A DNA stretch of 20,703 nt from JAJTHY01 sp964458795 (GTDB lineage: Bacteria > Pseudomonadota > Alphaproteobacteria > Rickettsiales > Midichloriaceae): positions 1 to 20,703 of the forward strand of contig CAYWJW010000026.1 in assembly GCA_964458795.1 (NCBI GenBank), read 5' to 3'. Positions 6,781 through 13,819 of this stretch are shown one piece after another. Position numbers and translations under genes: made by a program. Under the pieces are notes generated by a model, which saw only the letters and a program-made list of their open reading frames with translations, searched no databases and was not told the DNA's origin. Positions within the stretch are counted from its first letter, which is position 1; every line of letters starts with the position of its first letter.

Positions 6781-9585
6781 ATGATGCGAAAATTAAAGCT
6801 AGATCGAAGGGGTTTTAAAAAGTGGGTCTTCAATCTGGGGCTGGTCCTGTTTCTGACCATAACACAGTTTGTAGTGAATGAAGCAAAGGCACAATTCATC
6901 TATAATGACTGTGTAACTGCTTCCGATTTCGGACAAACTACGCCAGATAGATTTGTAATAAGACCAATAGGAGAAATTTGTTACCAAAGGTGTAATAATG
7001 AGTGTAAAGCTTTTTCTCAAGTATCCGCTGGAGTTGAATTAAATCAGGATATTATCGATGAGTGCAATGTTAAATGCCGTTCTGGTGTACGCTTCAGAAG
7101 TGCATTACGGTTGCCCAATCCCGATACATCCTCGCCTAACATATTCATTTGGAGCAATGATGAAAGAGCTATAGGAACATTTTGTGCTCCTGGTAGTTCG
7201 GCACTTGATTCTGCAGGAAATAATATATACAACACGAAAATACGCGTGAAGCCAAGATCATTTGCTGATGTCCCTAGCGAACCAGAACCAGGGACTGCGC
7301 TTATTATAGGAGCTAAAAGCTCAGTGCCAGTTGCAGCTAGTCAGACTCCGGCTAGAGTTCCTGGTGTCCGTATAAAAATTATCTATCCTAGCAACAGTTC
7401 CTCTAATGCTATTTATATGTGTGGTAGCTCTGTTAAAAATCTAGACCCACGTCCTGCATCTATGAAGAAGGCAGACTGGGATAATAAAGTTTCGGAATGG
7501 AAGCCATCAAAGCCTACTTCTTGGAACGCAAGAAATGAGCTATTTACCGAGACTGGAGTGTATATCAAGGACGGCGATTTTATATCGATAATGTATGGGG
7601 GGCAGTATCGCGCATGCGGATATAACACTTGTCCTCCTATGCCTCACGACAGGCAACTTTTTATCAAGCGGCCGAATGTGCCTATTACACAAAGAATTTT
7701 GCCAGGAGCAGCTTTTGCATTGCCTGGTGATCGATTTAGGACAATAGGCATAGATCTTAAAGACGGAGTTCCACACTATCAGGGTGATCCTGAGCCTGTC
7801 TTGGAAAGTAATTCTCAAATAGAATTGCTTGGTCTGAGAGGCAGCACTTGGGATCAGAATACCCATTATGGATCTGGTATAGATTTTAAAGGTAGTGGCT
7901 TTTTTTTTAACGGCAATACTTTCGTTTCTGACAAAGATTCGTATTTTGTGTTTTCTGGAGTTTTAAAAGGTTTCTCATCTAAGTTCGCAAGTCTTGCTAT
8001 TGCGCATCCGGACTTCAAACAAAATTGGAATGAGCATTACGGAGGCTATGCGGTAACTATAGTGAGGAGAGGTTGTCAGTATTTAAATGGAAAACTTCTG
8101 CAATATGGTATAGGTGCAATAGATCCGAATAGCAGTAAGCAAAACCCAATCTTTGCAACGCCTACTGCTTGGTATGATTTAACAGATAGTAACTTAATAG
8201 ATTATGAGAATATAGATATTCCCTTTGAAGGATTGCTTTATTTGAGAATTAAGCCGCTCGTATATGAGAGCGCAGCGACGCCGACTTGCCAAGTATCTGA
8301 TCCTGCGTGTGCTGCTGCCATAATAGGTACGAAAGCTTTATATAAGCCGGAAAATACCGAAGGTCAGTATTATGTTTTGGTTGAGCAGGATGACATTAGT
8401 AATATAACAAACGTTATAACTAAAATAATAGACACAATACGCGGATATCTGTTTGGTGCTGGAACAGATAAGGAAGGAATAGTGCAGTTTCTCTTCAACA
8501 GGTTTGTGGTAGACTCTAGCATGATCTCGCTGGTACGGGCCCTTATATTGTTCTATATAGTATATACAGGACTTAGCTTTGTTATAGGCATAGCCCAGTT
8601 CACTCAGAAGGAAGCAGTCACAAGGTTACTTAAAATAGGGATTGTGCTAGCCTTAATTGCTCCAGGCAGCTGGCAGTTTTTTAATACCTATTTATTTAAG
8701 TTATTTACCGATGGCGCATTGGAACTACTGGTGATGGTCACAGCTCCACCTGAAGCCTCACCTTCACAGATGCAAGAACTTCTCAAGCATCCAACAGAGA
8801 TTTTCACCGTTTTTACCGAGCCTTTTAAGATACTTTTTGGTAAAGTCACTTGGATAAAAATTGGCTCATTGTTTTTCTCGGGACCTATAGGTATAATAAT
8901 CATGTTTGTAATTGTATTCGCAGCTGTTGTTTATGCGATTTGCATCGCCAAGGCTACATTGCTATACATGATATCACTAGTTGGAATAGCTGTTCTATTA
9001 CTGATGGCGCCAATATTTATAAGCTTTGTGCTGTTTCAATTCACAAAGCAGATGTTTGATTCCTGGTTGAAACAGCTTATGTCGTTCGTATTCCAACCAA
9101 TTTTTGTATATGTATTTATAGTTGTAGTCAATTACCTCATTCTTGCTTCACTTAAAGTGGTGCTTGGATTCACGGCATGTAAAGCTTGCTGGTTTTCGCT
9201 ATCAATTCCAGGTATTGATACCTCATGCCTTATTGGTGGTTATGTGTCTATATTTGGGCTCCATAATCCTGAAGGGGCGATGGGATTACCTATGTCATCA
9301 GTCGCGGCAGCATTCTATTTCCTAATACTTGCGCAAGCTATGTATTCCTTCACTTCTTTTGGTGCAAGACTCGCAAATACAATTGTGATGGGCAGCTTTG
9401 CTGGGCTTGATTTAGGAGCTACTGCTAAGAACCTCATCTCTGAAGCGCAAGGTGCGACAACTGCAATCCTTGGTATAGATAGAAGTACTGTTGCTGGTGG
9501 GCAGCGAGTGCGAGAACGTGCTCAATGGATTAAGGAAAAAGTAATGAGTGATAAAAAGGAAGAGAAGGATGAGAAAAAAAGATAA
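6781..9585 (+). CDS. virB6: VirB6 family channel protein, second and largest paralog (VirB6-2)
   Basis: This is a 934-aa VirB6/TrbL-type protein. A signal peptide (about 1-38, ending EAKA) is followed by roughly 500 residues predicted outside the cytoplasm. That region begins with C44xxAxDFG, has a twin CX3C pattern (C71/C75 and C95/C99, with a further C67), and contains two stretches that I read as related beta-sandwich units, about 255-430 and 430-535. The membrane core spans about 568-870, with FNTYLF near 634-639 and the motif APIFISFVLF...TK...D.W.K near 743-764. The C-terminal 60 residues are polar and end in Lys/Glu repeats. The gene starts 21 nt after virB6-1; ATGs at 6781 and 6784 are both usable and the ribosome-binding sequence is weak. 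A run of nine T at 7900-7908 encodes three Phe. The core aligns well with VirB6-3. Confidence 0.93.
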   Translation: MMRKLKLDRRGFKKWVFNLGLVLFLTITQFVVNEAKAQFIYNDCVTASDFGQTTPDRFVIRPIGEICYQRCNNECKAFSQVSAGVELNQDIIDECNVKCRSGVRFRSALRLPNPDTSSPNIFIWSNDERAIGTFCAPGSSALDSAGNNIYNTKIRVKPRSFADVPSEPEPGTALIIGAKSSVPVAASQTPARVPGVRIKIIYPSNSSSNAIYMCGSSVKNLDPRPASMKKADWDNKVSEWKPSKPTSWNARNELFTETGVYIKDGDFISIMYGGQYRACGYNTCPPMPHDRQLFIKRPNVPITQRILPGAAFALPGDRFRTIGIDLKDGVPHYQGDPEPVLESNSQIELLGLRGSTWDQNTHYGSGIDFKGSGFFFNGNTFVSDKDSYFVFSGVLKGFSSKFASLAIAHPDFKQNWNEHYGGYAVTIVRRGCQYLNGKLLQYGIGAIDPNSSKQNPIFATPTAWYDLTDSNLIDYENIDIPFEGLLYLRIKPLVYESAATPTCQVSDPACAAAIIGTKALYKPENTEGQYYVLVEQDDISNITNVITKIIDTIRGYLFGAGTDKEGIVQFLFNRFVVDSSMISLVRALILFYIVYTGLSFVIGIAQFTQKEAVTRLLKIGIVLALIAPGSWQFFNTYLFKLFTDGALELLVMVTAPPEASPSQMQELLKHPTEIFTVFTEPFKILFGKVTWIKIGSLFFSGPIGIIIMFVIVFAAVVYAICIAKATLLYMISLVGIAVLLLMAPIFISFVLFQFTKQMFDSWLKQLMSFVFQPIFVYVFIVVVNYLILASLKVVLGFTACKACWFSLSIPGIDTSCLIGGYVSIFGLHNPEGAMGLPMSSVAAAFYFLILAQAMYSFTSFGARLANTIVMGSFAGLDLGATAKNLISEAQGATTAILGIDRSTVAGGQRVRERAQWIKEKVMSDKKEEKDEKKR

Positions 9586-9603
9586 ACGGAGTGCTTTGAG
9601 GAA

Positions 9604-11691
9604 ATGATACGTAGAGTTTGCAATCTCTGGTGTGTATTTATTCTTCTTGTGTTGAGTTGCAACACCGCAGCCGCGCGTGAATGTGTGGCTGCTTATGATT
9701 TTGGTCAAGGCAACAGTTTTTATATTCCTGCTAACCCTGATGCAGGAAACCCAACTGGTGAGAGTAAGCTCATTTATAAAAATCCAAAAAATCATCAGGT
9801 TGCTCCGTGGGTTGCAACAAATTTTGTCACTCTCGGCAATTCAGAAGGATCGGCTGAAAATAACATAAAAATACGTGTGTCTGGTTCTTGGACTCCGTGG
9901 GGTGGTGATCCAGCAAAAATCACAAATCAATGTGTGCTTGAGGCTTGCGACCCTGCGCATCCGGATCAGATACCATGCTTAAGCGGCGGTATGAGTGTTA
10001 AGATAGATGAAACTGCTAGCAATATTCCATGCGTTATGAGTAAGGGTTGGGGGCTTTATGGACTGATTGCGATAGATCGAGGTAAAGAACGCAAGGACCC
10101 TAACGATCCTATGTATGCAAAAACCCTACCTAATGAATATTTTAGAACCTTCAGGGTAGCTCCTCTCAAGCAAGATGCTGATGGAGAGTTTTTTGAATTG
10201 GGTTCAACCCAGCAATGTGCTTTGGATGAAGATGGGAAAACCGTATGTATAGAAGATGCGGAAAAGGGAGGGCGCAAAAGTATTCTACGTGGCAACTTAT
10301 ACTTCAAAATCCTTGATAACTATTATCCGGATAACGAAGGAGAATATATAGTAACAATTTTAAGTGGAGTTGCTGGCAAAAAAGGTTTTATTCAAGAGTC
10401 TATAGAGTATTTTACGAACACTATGCATAATGTTACCGAGCATCTATATAAAGGTCTTACAGGCAATCTTGGTTTCATAACAATGGTTAGAGCGCTACTC
10501 GTAATATATGTAACTATATCCGGAGTTTTATTCATGCTTGGCATGCTCAGGATGCATGTCTCAGAACTGGTGGTTAGGCTTTTCAAAGTAGGTGTCATAG
10601 CAGCGCTTATATCGCACACTAGTTGGGAGTTCTTTAATACTTATTTGTTTTCATTCTTTACTGTTGGTGCGCAAAGTATTGCAACGATGATGACAAAAGC
10701 GGCTTTTTCATACACGGAGCAATTTAGTGGTGGGCAGTTTATTTTGCCTGAGGACATGAATGCACTTTCAGTGTTTGATAACGTAGTTAAAATGTTAATA
10801 AACCCATCTATTCATTATAAAATCGTCGCTATGATGTTTTATAAGTTCTACATAGTCTATATGATTTTCATATACGTATGTATAGGTATCCTACTACTTG
10901 CGATCATCAGGAGCGTAATGCTTTATGTTGTGTCTATAATGCTGGTTGCGTTGATGTTAGTAATTGCTCCTTTATTTATCCTTATGATGTTATTCCAGGC
11001 TACTAAAGAGCTCTTTGATAACTGGCTTAAACAGTTACTGGCTAATGCGCTGCTTTTAATCGTTGTATCTGCTAGTATGGCGATTATGATTAATTTAATC
11101 CTCAACCAGCTTGAAAGTCTTCTCTACTACAAAGTCTGTTGGGATATTATATGGTCATTAAAAATTGGCTCCTGGGATCTGCTGGATATTTGGTTCTGGC
11201 ATCCCGATCAGCCAGATCAACTCGATATATGCCTGACTCCTATCAACTTCTTCTCATTTCTGTTTGTATGTGTGTTATTTAATGCTTTTATGCAGGAAAT
11301 ACCAGATCTTATTGACTCTCTATCCGTGGCCTTCTTAATGCCTATTTCCACTATGTATGGCAATATGGTAGGTACTTTCGAGAGATCTGCCATATATCAA
11401 AGAACTCTTGGGTATCTACATGAGATAAGGAGCGTAGTAAATCCTGCTGCCCCACTGTTGCTCTCTCCCGACCGCGATAAACATGGCCGCAGCACTCCTA
11501 CTATCCTTCAAAGAGCTTATGGAGCGTATGATACGGTAACTGACAAGTTTGAAAGGGCTATGAGTGGTAGCGGATCGCCTGATACTCAATTCTTAAATAC
11601 CCCACGTGACTTTGTTGGTAAAGGTATAGAAACAGTGAAAGAAATTACCCCTTCAGCGGTTAAAGGAATCTTTGATATAGAACAGAAATAA
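9604..11691 (+). CDS. virB6: VirB6 family channel protein, third paralog (VirB6-3)
   Basis: This is a 695-aa VirB6/TrbL-type protein, the last of the tandem set. It has a signal peptide (about 1-24, ending TAAA) and then C27xxAxDFG, the same opening seen in VirB6-2. A Cys-containing external region of about 230 residues includes KIRVSGSWTPWG (89-100) and GNLYFKILDNYYPDNEGEY (230-248), a pattern resembling LecA/PA-IL-like domains. The membrane core starts near 290 (MVRALL), with FNTYLF at 344-349 and APLFILMMLF...TK...D.W.K near 455-476, matching the motifs of its paralogs. After about residue 580 comes a polar tail of some 115 residues, presumably cytoplasmic. GAGGA lies immediately upstream of the ATG, and the gap to virB6-2 is 18 nt. 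No further VirB6 gene follows, whereas Rickettsia and Anaplasmataceae carry four or five. Confidence 0.93.
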   Translation: MIRRVCNLWCVFILLVLSCNTAAARECVAAYDFGQGNSFYIPANPDAGNPTGESKLIYKNPKNHQVAPWVATNFVTLGNSEGSAENNIKIRVSGSWTPWGGDPAKITNQCVLEACDPAHPDQIPCLSGGMSVKIDETASNIPCVMSKGWGLYGLIAIDRGKERKDPNDPMYAKTLPNEYFRTFRVAPLKQDADGEFFELGSTQQCALDEDGKTVCIEDAEKGGRKSILRGNLYFKILDNYYPDNEGEYIVTILSGVAGKKGFIQESIEYFTNTMHNVTEHLYKGLTGNLGFITMVRALLVIYVTISGVLFMLGMLRMHVSELVVRLFKVGVIAALISHTSWEFFNTYLFSFFTVGAQSIATMMTKAAFSYTEQFSGGQFILPEDMNALSVFDNVVKMLINPSIHYKIVAMMFYKFYIVYMIFIYVCIGILLLAIIRSVMLYVVSIMLVALMLVIAPLFILMMLFQATKELFDNWLKQLLANALLLIVVSASMAIMINLILNQLESLLYYKVCWDIIWSLKIGSWDLLDIWFWHPDQPDQLDICLTPINFFSFLFVCVLFNAFMQEIPDLIDSLSVAFLMPISTMYGNMVGTFERSAIYQRTLGYLHEIRSVVNPAAPLLLSPDRDKHGRSTPTILQRAYGAYDTVTDKFERAMSGSGSPDTQFLNTPRDFVGKGIETVKEITPSAVKGIFDIEQK

Positions 11692-11998
11692 ATTTTAATA
11701 TTTTTTCACCTCTAAGCTGTGAGTCAGGATATATAAGCGTTACAGCTGCAAAAAATATTTCGCGCAAGGACTTCCATTGGCCTTTTAAGTCGAGTATAAT
11801 GACAAATATAAGATAAGAAAAGTGTGCGTAAAAGTAAGGTATATTACAAAGAAGAGAAAAGGTAATAAAAAACGCATCGCCCTGCTTCTTGAGGGGCATT
11901 GTTGCATGGATAGTGTCACGTCTCCTCTTTTTCCTTACGAGATCCTTACGTCGACCGCAGCTCCTTCATTTATAACTAACAATATTTGGTAAAGAACT
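11692..11998. other. Non-coding gap after the vir operon
   Basis: About 307 bases with no convincing gene and no tRNA-like fold that I can see. It contains the AGCTGT/ACAGCT inverted repeat (listed separately), an imperfect GCCCT/AGGGGC stem (11879-11897), and a stretch around 11935-11965 (CGAGATCCTTACGTCGACCG) that reads like a decayed intergenic repeat. A minus-strand open frame of 79 codons covers 11660-11899, but it has no start signal and runs into virB6-3, so I do not annotate it. Promoter elements for pgeF are not clear; TATAAC at 11971-11976 is the only candidate -10. Confidence 0.5.
11715..11747 (+). terminator. Weak candidate terminator after virB6-3
   Basis: AGCTGT (11715-11720) and ACAGCT (11742-11747) form six-base inverted arms around 21 bases, 24 nt after the virB6-3 stop. 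There is no T-run after the right arm (it is followed by GCAAAAAATATTT), so it is not a classical rho-independent terminator. Read-through into pgeF is possible. Confidence 0.2.
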
Positions 11999-12769
11999 AT
12001 GAAAGAAATATTTTTTGAAAGCGAACTACTTAAGTCAAGCGGTATAATCCATAGGTTCTTCACAAGAAACGGTGGGTTTAGTACTGGCATATTTAGTTCA
12101 CTCAATCTCTATGGCAAAAAAGGAGATGACACATCTCGCAATAAAGAAATTATAGCGCAAAGTTTTGGACTGAGTAAAGAAGCTATTAAAACAGTTAACC
12201 AAGTGCATGCAAGAAATGTCATAACAATAGATGCATCAAATCTAGAGCTGGATTTAAGCGGTTTTGAAGCTGATGCTATGGTAACTAAAGTTCCCGATGT
12301 TATTCTAGGAATACTAACAGCAGATTGTTGTCCGGTGCTGTTTTCAGATCCAGTTGCTAAAATAATAGGTGGTGCACATGCAGGCTGGAAAAGCGCACTT
12401 GCAGGTGTAGTGGATGCAACTATAGAAGCTATGGAAAAGTTGGGAGCAAACAGGTTAAATATTAAAGCTGCGATAGGACCTGCAATTCTTTGGGATTCCT
12501 ATGAAGTGGATGGCAGCTTTAAAGCTAAATTTATCCAACAAACTGAAAGTAATGAGCAATTCTTTAAAGCTTCTAAAAATCAAGGGCACTATATGTTTAA
12601 TCTTAAAGGTTATGCACACAAGAAGTTATTAGATGCAGGTATTATGAGTATTGATAACTTGGAACTAGATACCTATGCAATGGAAGACAACTTCTTCAGT
12701 TGCCGCAGAGCATACCACAGAGGTGAAGAAGCCTTTGGTAACCAGATGTCAGCGATTTGTTTGAAGTAA
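11999..12769 (+). CDS. pgeF: Peptidoglycan editing factor / purine nucleoside phosphorylase (YfiH/LACC1 family)
   Basis: This 256-aa protein has the full set of marks of the multicopper-polyphenol-oxidase-like family (COG1496). Members have been linked to purine nucleoside phosphorolysis and deamination and, in E. coli, to keeping L-serine out of peptidoglycan precursors. The conserved metal or catalytic residues are in NQVH (H70), LTADCCPV (C110) and GAHAGW (H127), followed by AAIGPAI (157-163) and SCRRA near the end (C235). The length equals that of the family. It starts about 300 nt after virB6-3 on the same strand; the ATG has only a weak purine stretch (AAAGAA) before it. Its last 21 bases overlap the end of the convergent rnd gene. 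Family membership is certain; the physiological substrate in this organism is not. Confidence 0.92.
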   Translation: MKEIFFESELLKSSGIIHRFFTRNGGFSTGIFSSLNLYGKKGDDTSRNKEIIAQSFGLSKEAIKTVNQVHARNVITIDASNLELDLSGFEADAMVTKVPDVILGILTADCCPVLFSDPVAKIIGGAHAGWKSALAGVVDATIEAMEKLGANRLNIKAAIGPAILWDSYEVDGSFKAKFIQQTESNEQFFKASKNQGHYMFNLKGYAHKKLLDAGIMSIDNLELDTYAMEDNFFSCRRAYHRGEEAFGNQMSAICLK

Positions 12770-13819
12770 TTTAATAGAGTCATCGCCGAATGCAAGCTTC
12801 CGCCAGCCAGTGAGTACGCGCAATCCTTCTGTTTGGCCAATAACAAGTTGGCTTAAATCATTGCGGTTAGCTATAAGAGATGCCGAAATACCATGCTCTT
12901 GTGATTTTTTAACAAGTAAAGTTTTAAGTGCCTCAAGCTTGGCAATATCTACCTCCAGCCGGGTGGATGCACGGCGCACATATTCTTTAACCATAGAGTG
13001 AAGGGCAGGGTTCTCTGCTTGCTTGATAAATTCTTGCTCGGTAAGATTTAGCTGCTTGCTCATAGCCTCGCCAAGGGTTTTACGCTTAACGATTTCTATA
13101 AGTGGTTCATCTCTCAATATGAAATTCCTAGGCTTATTAAGTGCCTCAGCTTGCTGTTCTCTGGCCTTAAGCAATACATATACTTGGCTAAGTGCTTGGG
13201 TACTTTTGAAAGATTTGAGAAACTTGCCAAAGTAATCGATAGCTTGTGGTGATTTATAAGTATAGTTTTCTAAAGCTTTATTTTCTTCAGCAAGCCATGT
13301 AAGCATGTTTTTGGCATTGATTTCATCTGATAGTTTATTCTTCATTTCTATAAGATAGGTAACGTCACCTAATGCATACTCAAGTTGGCTCGGTGATAAA
13401 GGCCTTCTTAGCCAATCGGAGAACTGATGCTGCTTGGAAATTGCTACTCCGCAATATTTCTGCACAAGTTTGTCGTAGCTAGGTGGATCTATAAATCCAG
13501 TGAACTGTGCAGCGATTTGGGTATCAAAGATATTAAGTGGTACACATTTGAAATGGTTATAAAGGACTTCTATATCTTGTTTGGCAGCATGAAAAATTTT
13601 CAGTACGCTTGGGGCGGATAGAATATCCTTGATGGTGCTTAGATCTAACCCAACTAGAGCATCAATTACGCAAATTTGAGTAGAAGTAGCAAGCTGGATT
13701 AGTGATAGGATTGGGTAATAAGTTTTTTCGCGGACGAATTCAGTATCGATTGCGATTACTTTTTCTTGAGCTAAATGCTCACATAATTTGTCAAGGTCAG
13801 TCTGTTTGGTAATTAGCAT
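12749..13819 (-). CDS. rnd: Ribonuclease D
   Basis: RNase D is a 3'-5' exonuclease that trims structured RNAs, especially tRNA precursors. The DEDDy exonuclease motifs are all present (numbered from the ATG): AIDTEF (D25, E27), FHAAKQD (D82), and YALGD (Y148, D152). An HRDC-like RNA-binding region follows at about 210-290. The 356 residues are close to the family norm. The ATG at 13819 overlaps the ftsK stop in TGATG, with GGTGA just upstream, so it is probably co-translated with ftsK; a TTG one codon earlier is possible but less likely. At the other end, the last codons overlap pgeF tail to tail by 21 bases. The gene appears intact. Confidence 0.94.
   Translation of the reverse strand: MLITKQTDLDKLCEHLAQEKVIAIDTEFVREKTYYPILSLIQLATSTQICVIDALVGLDLSTIKDILSAPSVLKIFHAAKQDIEVLYNHFKCVPLNIFDTQIAAQFTGFIDPPSYDKLVQKYCGVAISKQHQFSDWLRRPLSPSQLEYALGDVTYLIEMKNKLSDEINAKNMLTWLAEENKALENYTYKSPQAIDYFGKFLKSFKSTQALSQVYVLLKAREQQAEALNKPRNFILRDEPLIEIVKRKTLGEAMSKQLNLTEQEFIKQAENPALHSMVKEYVRRASTRLEVDIAKLEALKTLLVKKSQEHGISASLIANRNDLSQLVIGQTEGLRVLTGWRKLAFGDDSIKLLQTNR

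Noticed and set aside
9412..9795. Minus-strand open frame of 127 codons across the virB6-2/virB6-3 junction
   Set aside because: It is antisense to two well-supported VirB6 genes, including a signal peptide, and its composition is shadow-like.
11660..11899. Minus-strand open frame of 79 codons covering most of the gap after virB6-3
   Set aside because: No ribosome-binding sequence or promoter, it ends inside the 3' end of virB6-3, and I recognise no family. Kept only as part of the gap description.
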